From: Xestospongia muta
Lineage: Eukaryota > Porifera > Demospongiae > Haplosclerida > Petrosiidae
DNA: 64,000 bases
Assembly (NCBI GenBank): GCA_963693285.1
Contig: OY848918.1
Span: forward strand, 14,568,263-14,632,262
Direction of reading: 5' to 3'
Part shown: one piece after another, positions 12,181 through 32,379 of the stretch
How positions within the stretch are numbered: the stretch's first letter is position 1
Layout of the letters: each line of letters opens with the position of its first letter
Made by a program: the position numbers and the translations under genes
Notes under the pieces: generated by a model
Database searches by the model: none
What the model saw: the letters and a program-made list of their open reading frames with translations, nothing else
Told to the model about the DNA's origin: nothing

Positions 12181-12620
12181 AAATGATTCCTCCTCACTCA
12201 CCCACTGGGGCTTCCACTTAGGCTCCAGGATTCCCTGCTATTGCTAGCTAGGACCGCCAACGTGGCCTGGTAACCCTCGTCAGAAGACGAGGTAATCCTG
12301 GCTGGAACTTCGCCCTAACTTCAAACCAGCCGTATGGGATTCAAGCTGTGCAGGATGTCTAAGCAGTCATTGTAAGTTGAAATCGTTTAAAGGGAGACTA
12401 CCAACTGTATTCTAGTCCACCTTTCGAATACTCTTACGAGTATGCTGGTAACCATCTCAGAGGTCATGATGTATTGCAGACGCTGGCCCACGACACAACC
12501 TTTTCTTTTTATATGTACTACAGATTTGTCTTCATACTCTTGTTTGTGGAACACAATCATGTCGCTTATGAATCTCATTTACAAGAATTATGAATATGGT
12601 TAACAACAGCTTCCCTCAAC
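12181..12620. other. GC-richer island with hairpins; unidentified element
   Basis: This island stands out from its AT-rich surroundings. It holds a perfect 7-bp stem CCTCGTC/GACGAGG with an AGAA loop (12,275-12,292) and a second stem GGCTGG/CCAGCC (12,300-12,305 with 12,326-12,331). The minus strand is open at 12,387-12,578 but I recognise no domain there. It could be a SINE, a structured RNA, or a worn fragment of an unknown mobile element. Confidence 0.4.
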
Positions 12621-13313
12621 GGTGACGATGCTATATGATTAACAGCATTGATAAAGTATAAAGGCTGTTAAAATAACTAAAACTAAATACTTTTACTTAA
12701 AGTTAGATACTTTAAGTCACAAATAAACAACGAGCAACCCATAGCTTCACAAAGAAGGAAGGAGGATACAACTATGTAATAATGGCTATTGAATTGTTAC
12801 ACTGAAAATTTTTTGTCTCGAGAGTTTTGCATACTTTGGAGGGACACATCTACAATATCCAATCTTCATTACCAACAAATGGGACACAACTTAATGTAGT
12901 AACAAGTGCCATTTTCCACACAAAATCAAAAGGTAACAGAAAACTGCCATCTAATAATTGATATCTTTATGTTGATATCAAAATATTCTTTTGAGAAGAA
13001 CAAGTGATAAAATGTAAATGGTATTGTTGACTATTTAAGCCAGTATCATAAGTCCATACCAAGTTCTAATGGCTAATACAATTATTAACTATTCAGTCAA
13101 TATTAGAGAAGTAAATGTGATAACCACAACATTAATTAACTGAGACTCAAATAGCCAAAACCAAGTAACATAATAATACCACCTACACAAATGATTGTAT
13201 TACTGGTATAAAATATGATGTACCTTGATAGACATTGATTAGTATTCATAAAAAGAATGTTTGAATGACAAGGATCATTTGTGATGTAAGAAATGAAGTA
13301 ATTTTATTTGTAT
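12621..13313. other. Intergenic stretch
   Basis: AT-rich, no exon or repeat recognised. It ends where the block shared with 5,072-6,635 begins. Confidence 0.4.
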
Positions 13314-13739
13314 TAATAAAAATTAACTCCTCTATACATATTGAGTTATGTGCTCAACAATAGTGTAGATCATGAAAGTACCAAGAAAATTAGTTTAGTA
13401 TTATCTTCAATATTAAGACTACTAGATTATTGTTAATGAGTGTAATTAAATGTAATGTACAATTATTTTAAAGCTGTTATATAAACATAGTATCATTGGA
13501 ATACATCAACATGTAATGGTTTCATAGATTATTTATCTAAATTTATTTATTCTTATTTATTCAACAATGAACATTTTAAAAAACAACAACAAAATATTAA
13601 AAGACTTCAGCTCTAATAAAAAGATTAAATAAAAAGTAAACACTGCAGCTGTACTAGTAAACTATCTAGTTATTTATATTTCAAAAAATGACAATTAGCA
13701 AGCTTGATTATGAATCCTGGATGATAGACACATTTGATA
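13314..13739 (-). other. 3' untranslated and downstream region of the adhesion GPCR
   Basis: Sequence directly after the stop codon (minus strand) is duplicated with the pseudogene at 5,072-5,491, sharing TTGAGTTATGTGCTCAACAA and CAAGCTTGATTATGAATCC. Because non-coding flank is shared, the duplication was of genomic DNA. Confidence 0.75.
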
Positions 13740-22412
<8,673 letters not shown>

Positions 22413-22478
22413 CTACAGAAAAATGGTAATAAAAATGATAAGTAATATGTCATGTAAGAGATAAACTGATTACAATCA

Positions 22479-22745
22479 TCAAATAAATAAGTAATGAAAA
22501 GCACAAATGTTCGGAACCTCGATCACCGCAATTTCTGTTGTAACCTTAATTTGTTTGCTGTGCTCTGCTACTCCATGAGAATTTACTAGAATATATATAA
22601 AATAGGCAACAGAATTGTATGAAGACTTCTTTATTTTATCCAAACAATGTAGGAGTTGGATTTTGTTAAAGCTAGTCATGGGGAAGGAATACTGTAGTAA
22701 ATGAGATTTTTCAATACCAAGACTTGCTTCCAATGGCTCACTTAT
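22479..22745 (-). other. Possible further 5' exon of the adhesion GPCR
   Basis: After an acceptor-like TTTTATAAG (about 22,746) the minus strand is open for 84 codons and reads, near its end, ILVNSHGVAEHSKQIKVTTE, which has the look of the last strands of a fibronectin-III or Ig-like fold. No cysteine/tryptophan signature and no clear donor are seen. It could be a true exon or chance. Confidence 0.25.
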
Positions 22746-22989
22746 AAAAGAAATAGCTGGAGGTGTTTTAATAGAGAACGTATACTACGTTAGCCATTTT
22801 ATATAATTATATTATATTTATATTAATTAGCAGGTCTTTCAGTAGTAATTAAGTTTGTTGTACTTTGATCAATGTCATCAACTTTATTGCTTAATGACAA
22901 AGTTAAAAGATTTGTGCCTTCAGAATATTTATTTGTGAGCCACCAAAATGATATCATTATTACGTTTTTGACTAATATCCACTTCAGCA

Positions 22990-23560
22990 CAAAGTTATGT
23001 TGAAAATTCCAACTGAAAAAATAACAACTTCAATATTAGTATTTGCTTTAGTTCACTGTTAACAGTGCTTGTTGATGACTGTATAACTGTATTGTCAGGT
23101 GCTATATAAGGAACATAGTCATTTGAATTTGAATACAAGCTGGAGTTCTTTTCACTCACTTGATTGTCATTATGACAATGTTTAAAGCAATCAAAGTGTC
23201 AACAATGAAACTTACATTTCACAATTTCCTATAACCATGACACTAGTCCTAACAATTCAATGATCTTTATAAAATCCACCATTTGTGACCTGGGTGAAAA
23301 TCTTTGATTAATATAAAGTTTCCTACATTTAAAGTATGACGCTTACTATGTTGATAATGTGTTTTTTAAGAACTTGTTGATGCTGTTCTACATAATTCAC
23401 AAGAGTTAGAAACAACACATCTAATCTTGATGTAGGATGATGTTTGAATAATAGCTCAGTAGGAGAGTGAGAAGTTATAGTATTAAGAGTTATTTTGTAT
23501 GTAGAATTATGCCAACTTGTTTTCTAAGGAGCCACCTGATGACTTTCCCAAAGATAGCTT
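22990..23560 (-). pseudogene. Gypsy integrase C-terminal fragment
   Basis: Minus-strand reading gives HSPTELLFKHHPTSRLDVLF (about 23,411-23,478), then VEQHQQ, followed by VGNFILIKDFHPGHKWWIL. This is the end of a Ty3/gypsy integrase: the S-P-x-E-L-L-F-x-R-x-P-R-S-R-L-D patch and the basic C-terminal G-x-x-V-x-x-x-x-F-x-x-G-x-K-W patch. It has several stops and no catalytic core. An isolated relic. Confidence 0.6.
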
Positions 23561-24239
23561 AAACCTTATGTGGCTATCTTTGTGATAATGAGTCTATATG
23601 ATACTGGATGTAAGGTTTCCTACGAGTCTCAATATGAAATACTAAGAAAGTATGTCCATAGTTCTAGTGTCAACTATGACAGAAAACTCAATGTTGTCAT
23701 ATTCAATATTAGTGTCCACAAAGGGAGCCTAAGATAAATCTGACAATTGTTAATTGTGATATTTTAATTCCTGATTTTTATGTTTTGCAAATGATAGAAA
23801 TTACAATAGTGTGGTTTCATTATGTTTGCAAATAATGAACTTAGTTTGTTAGTCTCACCTAATTTTGAGGACTTGGAAGTACAATCATTTCTTTTTAAAT
23901 ATCAATTGCTCAAAATATTTTTATCTTATTTCCCCTTCTGCCATACTAGATTCGTTTAGTTTGTATTTAGAACTCTTTGGTTGTGCCTCATTGCTTTAAA
24001 TTTATTTTGTTGGTGACTTTATAATATTAATTTTTAGTCATTCAACCAGTTTATTTAACAAACTAGACAATACTTGTTAGCTCATTTGTTTTTGTTGAAC
24101 CAGCTTATTTTAACAGAAACACAATACTTTAATTTCACTTAATTTGCTTTAAATCCAGCTAATTTTTGTACTATTATTTCCAATTTATCTTGGCAAATCC
24201 AATTGAGAGAGAAGATGTTCATTAATAGGCAAATTATAT

Positions 24240-25835
24240 ATTGGAATGCTTTGTATTTTGAGGACATCAACGTCTCATGGTCCAACTGGAACTAACAATT
24301 TCTAGCTATTATTGAAGATTGTATTCCAAGAAAAACACTACTTAACAGAACAAAACTAACTTGGTATGAAGAAGATGAATCTATATTATAAAAACAAAAT
24401 GATCTCAGGTGACTTTACTCAAATTTAATATAAATGAAAGTAATAAAATCCAATATCAGCCTATATCAATATATTTTCAGAACATTGACTCTAAAAATCC
24501 AAAGGTGTTCTGGCTTCTCTCTAGACAACAGGTTATTATATATACATAATGATAATAATGATGATGGATCTGAAGCTGTAACTAATAATTGAAAAGCTAG
24601 TATGTTCAGTTTTATTTGTCTAGTTGTTGTAATTCTAAAGGTATACTTCTCCTGAGGTAGTAGAGGACTTCAGACCATTAAGTGACTGTCTAAGAAGGGA
24701 GATTCCTCATAAAGAATATCAAGTGTGTAAAGCTCTCCTCAGCTGGAATCTAACAATTACCAATTGCACCATTTGTTTTTGAGTTGTTCAACTTATCAAA
24801 CTGTTATCTGTGGCATCAACAGACAAATCAAATGGAAAGCACAATCACAGCAACTACAGACCTATATCACTCTCGAGCATACTAAGTAAAGTCATGGAGA
24901 AGCGCATATATAGTACATTTATTCACTTGTGAATGGTCACCTCAAGTATCACCGTGGTCTGTTATACAATTGTCAATGAGGGTTTAGACTTTGTGCAAGT
25001 AAAGAAATGATACTTGTGTGATCTTTCTTAATTATTGGAAAGTTTTGATAGTGTACCACATAGACTACTTGTTAACAAACTGAGAAGTTATCAGTTTCAT
25101 TCAAATCTCCTTGCATGGTTAACTGGTTACTTATTATCTAGAAAACAGAAAGTAGTGATTGAAGAGGTTATCTCAGAGAAAGTTATTGTTTCATCAGGTC
25201 GTTCCCTGGGATTTAATTAGGTCCTGTGGTATCAGTGATATCGAGAAAGGTCATTTATAGTAATAAATAATGTGTCTGATAGTTCCATTACAAAATGATG
25301 AAATTATGAATGCCTACCTACACTACAGGTCCATTGCTCCTCCCTATTTATTTAAATGACTTCACATTAATATATCCTCTTTTTCTAAAATTGTTCTGAC
25401 CCAAATGATCTCAGCTGTTTAACAAGATCTTATTTTTCTGAAATGCTGGTCACATAGCAATTTACTTAAGTAAATGGAAAATAAACATATACTTGTTTTT
25501 GAGGTATTCATCTTGTATTCATACATTCTAGAAGTAGACATTTTGAAAAGGTCATACTTTAAAATTAAAAGCAGTTTCTCATGACCTGATTACATTTCTG
25601 CACAACGCTCTAATGTTAAGAAGTTACTCGGTCTTCTTTACAGGCACTTCTATATGACAATGCCTCCTGAATCTCTCATACAACTATATTTAGTCTAGTT
25701 TGTCCACGTTTGGATTATCCAGCTCCATTTTACACACAACTGCAAGAAGATAAAGCTTGAAGGTGTCCAGAAATATGCTCACAAAATAATATTAGATGGA
25801 ACACTGACTGCAATGACCTAACCTCTCTAAACCCT
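24240..25835 (+). mobile_element. Decayed LINE (jockey/CR1-like) reverse transcriptase
   Basis: Plus-strand fragments in order: pre-RT IIEDCIPRKTLLNRTKLTWY (about 24,305-24,364); RPISLSSILSKVMEKRIYST (about 24,861-24,920); DSVPHRLLVNKLRSYQF (about 25,047-25,100) with LLAWLTGYLLSRKQKVVIEE (to about 25,163). The G-x-L-L-F-x-I-Y-x-N-D motif is interrupted by about 110 bp (25,220-25,325) and resumes as GPLLLPIYLNDF (25,327-25,362). The F/YADD catalytic box is not found. The thumb/connection appears as SLVCPRLDYPAPFYTQL. Multiple stops; dead. Assignment to clade is approximate. Confidence 0.75.
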
Positions 25836-26909
25836 AACATCAACAGAAATTATTTCTTAAACTTAAACTTCCTTACAAGATTGTCAACAATATCTGTTAT
25901 TTCCAAGAGGAAATGTTTAATTTGTCTCTTATAAACTCAGATAAATGATCATGATGATAGACAGTTTGTCAAAGCTGCTAATTCAATGAACAAAGAACCT
26001 TGATTTAAAATTCATTATATAAATTAGCAATTGAGAGCTTGCTTGAACATTTTATAAATTAGGGGGGTGTCTATATTCAATTAATGTTAACGTCGTATCA
26101 AACAGATCAATTTAATGAAGGATACACTTGCTTCTCACACAAAACTCCTCCCCAATATAAATTAAACGATATTAATTTGTAATGATATAAAAATATCACA
26201 CACACACACATGGATAATATATGCATATGTGACATGATTTGCAATAAAAAAGGGACAACTTTGGGAGAACATTTGTGACTTGATATGTGAAAATAGATCA
26301 CTTAGTTTATTAAAACCCCTCAAACATCACCTTTGTATACATACAGTTACTATGTATACATATACACCTATTTGTGGTAATTTTATGCATACAAAGTGAC
26401 AGTGATCCCTAATGGCCTTATCACCAAACATCAACAGAAATTACTTCTAAATTGGTAGTTTATATAATCAATTTTAAATCAAGGTTCTTTGTTTAATGAA
26501 TTAGTAGCTTTGACAAGCTGTCTATCATCATGATCATTTATCCGAGTTTATAAGAGACAAATTAAACACTTCCTCTCAGAAATAATGTATGTTGTGGACA
26601 ATCTTGTAAAGAAGTTTACGTTTAAAGCTTGCTTGAACATTTTATAAAATAAGGCATGTCTATATTCAATTAATATGTTAACGTCACATCAATCGCATCA
26701 ATTGAATGAAGGATACATTTGTTTCTTATGTAAAACTCCTAACCAATATAAATTAACCACAGTTAATTTGTAATGATGTAAAAATATTACACATGCACAG
26801 GTATATGATATACATATGTAACATGATTTGCAATATATAAGGGACAACTTTGGGAAAAACATTTGTGACTTGATTCGTGAAATAGACCGCTTAGTCTGTT
26901 TAAACCTTT

Positions 26910-26952
<43 letters not shown>

Positions 26953-27040
26953 ATACACACACATACACATATATATACAACTATTCATGGTAGCTATATG
27001 TATATAGAAGGTGTTTTGACAGTGATCCCTTATCAACAAA
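25836..27040. repeat. LINE tail inverted duplication plus direct duplication
   Basis: About 180 bp at 25,845-26,027 reappears inverted at 26,455-26,625; both include TTTAATTTGTCTCTTATAAA when read in the same sense. Each arm is followed on its right by the same flanking unit in direct orientation (26,028-26,420 and 26,624-27,040), starting GCTTGCTTGAACATTTTATA and ending near GACAGTGATCCCT. The result is arm, unit, inverted arm, unit. No coding content. Confidence 0.8.
26912..26944. repeat. (TA)n microsatellite
   Basis: Uninterrupted TA dinucleotides, followed by TGTA and CA variants to about 26,980. A second shorter TA/TG tract lies at 27,090-27,120. Confidence 0.95.
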
Positions 27041-27089
27041 AAGGTCACAAATGTTATGACAAAAGTGGTTTCTTATTGCAAATCAGGTC

Positions 27090-27806
27090 ATATATATATA
27101 TGTATATATATATGTATATACCTCTGAGGATATCTTTCAAGGATCGAAGAATTTGCCGTGTAACAAATTTTGCAGCATTTGATATCCAACCATCAACAGA
27201 AGACAAGAATGAATCAATTACCTGCCTGCTACATGTAGTTGCTGTTTGAAGAACCTACAGTGATATGTTATATTCAATAATATAAATGTAGATAGTATTA
27301 GTTTCAAACCTGTTGAATTGCCTGTGTATTCCAGTAATCATTCAAGTAGAAGAGTTCAAAGGCAAGACAATTCAAGTTATTCTCACTCAAAAGAATATCA
27401 GTACAGAATCCATTGTCAGTATAACAGGATTGATGACTATTGAAAGCAATTGTTTGTAATTGACTACATGTACCATTTGAGCTATAGACATTGCTGTTTA
27501 AAATGGCTTTCATAAGGCAACTGTTCACATAATCAACCAAAGTTTGACCCTTTATGACAATAATGAATATTACATAGAAAAACACTAAATACTTACAGCA
27601 GATGTGAAACAACTTTGCTTGTTTTTAAAATGATAGCAGTATCTGTCACCATAGGCAAGAGGATATCCATTAGTACCACATTGAAATCTTGGCTCTACAC
27701 AATGGGTATAGAAGTCACAGTTACTAGCATTAGCTAGAACTGTACAGTTCTGAGCTTTGACAGTAATTGTCAGATAGAGTACGAGTGAAAATACGAGTAG
27801 CGTCAT
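27090..27806 (-). CDS. Secreted cysteine-rich protein, stanniocalcin-like
   Basis: Three exons on the minus strand. Exon 1 starts at ATG 27,806 with a signal peptide (MTLLVFSLVLYLTITVKAQ), then CTVLANASNCDFYTHCVEPR, FQCGTNGYPLAYGDRYC and KQSCFTSA before a GTAAGT donor near 27,600. Exon 2 (about 27,311-27,550) holds GQTLVDYVNSCLMKAIL, CSQLQTIAFNSHQSCY and GFCTDILL, ending FYLNDYWNTQAIQQ. Exon 3 gives TATTCSRQVIDSFLSSVDGW and closes near a TA repeat. Cysteine order, the F-x-C-x-x-x-G-x-x-x-x-x-Y-C-x-x-F region and the central CY....C spacing resemble stanniocalcin, a secreted dimeric glycoprotein hormone. No stop or frameshift is visible. It may instead belong to a separate invertebrate secreted family with the same cysteine pattern. 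Confidence 0.65.
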
Positions 27807-27984
27807 ATTGTAATGTAATCTTATTTGGCAATTTATAGATTTAAATAGCTTTGTATCAAAATTGTGAAATACTTTAAAATTTTGTATGTTGTCAAGGAAA
27901 AATTTGTATGTGAGAAGCCAGAATGTGAATCCTGTGAATTTTCAGAACTGTAAACCATAGTATGTGAAGAGTTGATATGTTCTA

Positions 27985-28351
27985 GTTCAAATCATGACAC
28001 TTTTAATAATATGAGTATTTTAAGGATCATCATCCACATTACATCACTATGACATCATACCTTTTGCACAAATTAGGATTAAAATACACATTGTAATTGT
28101 GTATTATCTAATAGAGTTGACATATTAAAATTAGAATAAAATGGGTGAGATGGTGACTGGAGACATAAATCCAGCTAAAGTGAAATATGTAATATTTCAG
28201 TTTATTATTGATCATGATATTGTTATAAGAATTAAATCTAAAAGACACCACAGTTAAAATAAATTAGTTGTTTTAACTGATTCCTAATCACTTATCTAGG
28301 TTATATACATCTAATACCATACATTGATTTTATTACTAATTACTATAGAAC
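27985..28351. repeat. Segmental repeat, copy 2, left part
   Basis: Matches window positions about 1-366 and ends with CTAATTACTATAGAAC (28,336-28,351), the left copy of a 16-bp duplication. The repeat continues at 30,641. Confidence 0.8.
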
Positions 28352-28379
28352 CGTAATTTCTATCAGCATGCTTCTTCTC

Positions 28380-29050
28380 AAACTCTTTTCTTATTGAATC
28401 ACTTTCTTGTCATTCCCTATTTACCTATTACTCTTCTGTCAGTGACCCACCCACCAGTATCTTTTACCAATTCTGAAATTGTTGAAAAAAACAACACTAT
28501 GCTTTTAAAATGTGCTCTCATAAATGGAACATTGATTTATTTGTCTCTTTTCTCAAGGTTTAACCTTTCACCTCTTTCAACTCATAAATTTATATTTCTA
28601 AATTATGTATTCTTAATAAAATATCTAACAAGTTCTTTCATTTTCCTCTTAGATTTTTGTCCACAAATCTTCTCCAAGTTGTTCTTCTCGTCACTTTGAT
28701 CCTTTCACGTTTCCATCAATAGTTCTTACTTATCTGTGTCATAAAACTTGTTTGTCTCTTCTGTCGTCCTCTCTCTGTGGAATTCACTTCATGATGATGA
28801 GAAATCTAGTTCATCTCTGATCACTTTTAAATCTAAAGTAAATATGCTTATTCACTAGTCATCCACTTACTATCACTTGTCACCCTATATTCATTAGATA
28901 TTAATCATCTATTTTTATCTTCGTCTTATTATTCATACTTTATCCAGTACTTTTTATACTATGTTGTTTATTATCGTTCTACTCTGTCTGTGTCCTTTGA
29001 ACTAGCATTAGTTATTGGGCATTCATTTTGTCAATTAAAAAATAATAAAG
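28380..29050 (+). pseudogene. LINE ORF2 C-terminal end, decayed
   Basis: Plus strand with frameshifts; near 28,770-28,850 it reads SSSLCGIHFMMMRNLVH followed by ITFKSKVNMLIH. This resembles the R-x-W-N-S-L-P ... S-L-x-x-F-K-x-x-L-K-x-x-L end of LINE ORF2 proteins. Poly-A-like AATAATAAA follows near 29,040. Confidence 0.5.
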
Positions 29051-29269
29051 AGGATGCGTTGTGAACATATTCATTTTAATTTATAATTTAAATAAAAATG
29101 TCACAAACATGTAATTGAAATTTTTTTTTAATAGTTCAGTAATGGTAGGGATGGTAATAAAAACATTCTAACTGAATAGTCTTTTATCATAGACTTCTAT
29201 ACTTCTTATGGGACTGTTTGCTACATATAACTGTTGTAACAAAACATTATGCCCTTGGTATTTGTGACT

Positions 29270-29665
29270 ACTATGTAGGAATGTCCATTCCTACTTTACA
29301 ATATTCAGGTAGGGAAAGTGTTCCACATTGGTAAGGGTTGGATGGAGGAACCAACCAGATCCTTGCCGAATACAGGTTAATGCAGGACTTGTGTCTTCTT
29401 GATGTTGAGACTGAGGCCAATACTTCAATATGCTTCTGCAAAAATGTCAAGGATTGCTTGGAGGTCCTTTCCTGAGAGGGCAGACAAGGAGTTGTCATCA
29501 TCAGCTTATTGAAGTACCACTAGTGATGTCAGTGTGGTTTTCCTCTTGGACCTCAGACAACTGAGATTGAAGAGCTTTCCATCTAACCTGTACACACTGT
29601 CCACCCCATTGTGGAGCTTGTCATTCACCAGTTGGGTGATGGTCACAATGAAATTAGAGAAGAGT
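29270..29665 (-). pseudogene. LINE reverse transcriptase fragment with the ADD box
   Basis: Minus-strand reading: LVNDKLHNGVDSVYRLDGKL, FNLSCLRSKRKTTLTSLVVL, then ADDDNSLSALSGKDLQAILD and SIGLSLNIKKTQVLHQP. The ADD with preceding Gln/stop corresponds to the RT active site (YADD expected; the Tyr codon is a TAA, near 29,508). The order matches RT palm to thumb of a craniate/sponge LINE family. Dead fragment, opposite in strand to the neighbouring LINE tail. Confidence 0.7.
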
Positions 29666-29689
29666 GGTAATTAACTAGAAACATTTACC

Positions 29690-30640
29690 AACTGAATTTA
29701 ACTGCAAATATTAACTACAGGTACAAACCACAACTAATAATATGTATACCTCTACTGAATATGCTATGATGACTGATCATGCTTATTTTGCATGCATGTG
29801 AATGCTTGAGAACATTTAGGATGAATTTAGTCTTTTATAACAAAGGTAGCAGTTATAATTGTATTTTAAGAACACACCTTGAAGGATCTGCAATTATACT
29901 GAAGGAGATATCAGATTTTATAGAGGCTCTAAACCAAACAATGGAATACTTCACCTTTGTTTGAACAGAGCTTGTGTCTGCAAATTGCTGTTTCACTAGA
30001 AAGAATATGTCTGTGGCATATTATTAGTTAAGATATACTGTTTATGGTTACACAGACAATCATTTTGATACTGGTTTGAAAGATGAGATATCCAATTTAA
30101 TTGCAAAGACAATGAATCAAAATTGACACTTTGTTATTTAGATTTTTTCATTAATATTGAATTGTGTTCTCATAAAGTTGTTAAAGTTCAATATGCTGGT
30201 AACATCTTTCGTTATCATGAAAACAAAGTCATTCCTTTATAAAGAAATATACTAGTGTACTCAATGGAGGTTATTATTTTGATCAATACAAATATGTGTT
30301 GGAGGAGTATGTGTAATTTGTTTGATTAATTATTGGATTTATAGCAATATCAGTGTTGTCTGTAAACAGTTTGGATTGTTCCTATGGTATGATGTCTGTG
30401 TATTATTTTTATTGTCATTGTTTGTAATGAAGGCCCTTTCATATCAGCAGTGTTGGGACAGTTATATTCCCACTTTTTAAAGGATTAATTTGCAATGGAA
30501 CTGAACATGATATCCTCCAATATTAACAAACATTACAAAGTATTAACATCATATATACATTGTTGTAATCCACACACATATACCGGATATCAGATATCTT
30601 ATACTTAAACTTGATATCTACTACAATACTGTTTTAAATG
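29690..30640. other. Unassigned part of the insertion
   Basis: Has a short open plus-strand stretch (29,779-29,964) with no recognised domain. Otherwise AT-rich and featureless. Confidence 0.35.
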
Positions 30641-30795
30641 CTAATTACTATAGAACTGGACAGTTTATGTACTTAACCAAATCCTCTCATATATGTAGTA
30701 TGTCATGATGTACTATTACAAATTTCATAATGACAGCCCTCACACAATGACACAGCAAAGCTACAATATATTACATGCAAAGTGACAACATTAAG
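30641..30795. repeat. Segmental repeat, copy 2, right part
   Basis: Continues the match to window positions about 346-500 (CTCACACAATGACACA at 30,742 compares with 438-453). It starts with the right copy of the 16-bp duplication. Confidence 0.75.
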
Positions 30796-31239
30796 AAGGA
30801 TAGAAATTATTTACAAGCAATAATTATTTAATTTTGTCAATCCAGGTTATGAGGCCATTTGTAAGTAAAGTAAAGTTTATAGTCAATGGACTGATCAGTG
30901 TACATAGTAATTAGGCTCTGAAAAAGCATTTAAAGTTTAAAAATTCACTTTCATTATAGTTTGTATAACTTTACACAGGATCCTGTACTGTTATGTTCAA
31001 ACAATGTGTATCTACAAGATTCCACAATATTAATACATGTTGTTACATGAATATTAAATTCATCAGCTTTGTGTACTCTTTCCTATAAACAAGAATATGC
31101 CTATTTATCAGGATAGAAAGCTGTATTTTAATTAAAGAAATAGTTTAAAATAATTGTATGTTAAAAATTAAGTTTCACCATGCAAAACTTTAGAAGACGT
31201 TAAATGAAGTACATTTTAATATTATCATTTTAATATTAA

Positions 31240-31975
31240 GTTTATAGATTGCTGATGAATCTAGTAACAAATGTGTATATCCTGATCAATGTTTCCGTCC
31301 ACCTTGTGCTCTTGCTCGTGACCACTAAGTGACAGTTGTGGTTGTCCCTATTTGTGAAGGTAAACATTTGTTTTGATAAAGTCTTAGTATATAGTAATAT
31401 TAGTATATGAGAAATCATTTATAGATACATGACACATTTGATTTACCTTTAAACTGCACTATTGATAGTCAAGTCTATCAATAAAGTTTTACTTTTCCAA
31501 GAACATGTTCTAATCCTAATGTATATTGTGATGGTAATGTACCAAGATGTGGCTGTCCACCAGGACAATTTATTGATGAAAATCAAAATTGTTCCATTTA
31601 TCCTGACCATTCACATATTCATCATGATAACAATTACAATTTATATTGTTAACTAACAGGAATAAATTCATGTTAAAAACCTCCATTTATTGGTCTATGT
31701 CATGGTACTTTGCCATGATACTTTTATAATGCTACCAGTCTGGAAAATGACATGTTTATTTATGAAAATTACAAAGCCAATGATAACTTCTTCATACTAT
31801 ATGAATGTTAACAACAATACTCATGTCAGTCAAATCTAGCATACTTCACATGCTTACATTTCTAACAATTGATAATAAATATATTACTGAAATAGTTATA
31901 TGATATATCATAGATTGTCCTTCAACATGCAGTCATGAGTTTTGCACAATTAAAAGAGGTGGTAGTTGATGTAAG
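31240..31975 (+). pseudogene. Trypsin-inhibitor-like (TIL) cysteine-rich exon debris
   Basis: Three short cysteine-rich exons in a row. About 31,249-31,310 gives SNKCVYPDQCFRPPCAL, then a TAA. About 31,505-31,600 gives CSNPNVYCDGNVPRCGCPPG and FIDENQNCS in a frame that starts from a broken exon. About 31,918-31,965 gives DCPSTCSHEFCTIKRG. The C-P-G-x-x-x-D-x-x-x-x-C ending and C-P-x-x-C start are typical of TIL modules found in secreted protease inhibitors and in large sponge receptors. Stops and missing cysteines indicate a decayed array. Confidence 0.5.
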
Positions 31976-32227
31976 TCTTATTATAACTATAACATAGTAT
32001 TTAAAAATGAAAAGTCTCTCTATTTAAACTTATAATTTAAAATAGACCTATGACATCTGGTGTTGATTGTTAATCAATTGTACCATTACTGACTGCTGGG
32101 CTTGCTACTATTCCTATAACATATTATCACTTTCTCAATTGCCTTCTTTCTGTTCTCATGAGTCTCAGAACCCATTAGATGAGATGTGTATGAAGAAATA
32201 GGGTTATTGTATTTATAGAAACTTCCT

Positions 32228-32372
32228 TAAGGTATACAATATGGAATGTAGTAAGTGATATTGCATTGATAATGGTATCTGCATTATGGTATATATTGTA
32301 TTGATAATGGTATCTCCAATATGGTATGTAGTCAGTAATATTGTATTGATAATGATATATACAATATAGTAT
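32228..32372. repeat. Minisatellite, about 45-bp unit, three worn copies
   Basis: Units share TATTG(C/T)ATTGATAATGGTAT followed by a (C/G)(A/C)ATATGGTAT-like half. The third copy is degenerate. Confidence 0.75.
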
Positions 32373-32379
32373 ATACACT

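Larger units (their letters stand above)
28352..30640. mobile_element. Insertion of 2.29 kb with 16-bp target-site duplication
   Basis: Identical 16-mers CTAATTACTATAGAAC flank it at 28,336-28,351 and 30,641-30,656. The paralogous sequence at 351-366 holds one related copy with no insert, so the insertion junctions are well defined. TSD length fits a target-primed (LINE-type) insertion. Contents: a plus-strand LINE 3' end (28,380-29,050), a minus-strand LINE RT piece (29,270-29,660), and about 1 kb without recognisable content. Confidence 0.7.

Noticed and set aside
12275..12331. tRNA or rho-independent terminator
   Set aside because: No tRNA A/B boxes or cloverleaf, and the host is eukaryotic, so a bacterial-type terminator does not apply.
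22479..22745. Signal-peptide exon of the adhesion GPCR
   Set aside because: No hydrophobic leader after the available Met; kept only as a low-confidence possible exon.
26698..27249. Open stretches with Tyr-Ile repeats
   Set aside because: Produced by TA and CA dinucleotide tracts.
32228..32372. CRISPR-like array
   Set aside because: Repeats are contiguous, imperfect and without unique spacers; it is a minisatellite in a eukaryotic genome.
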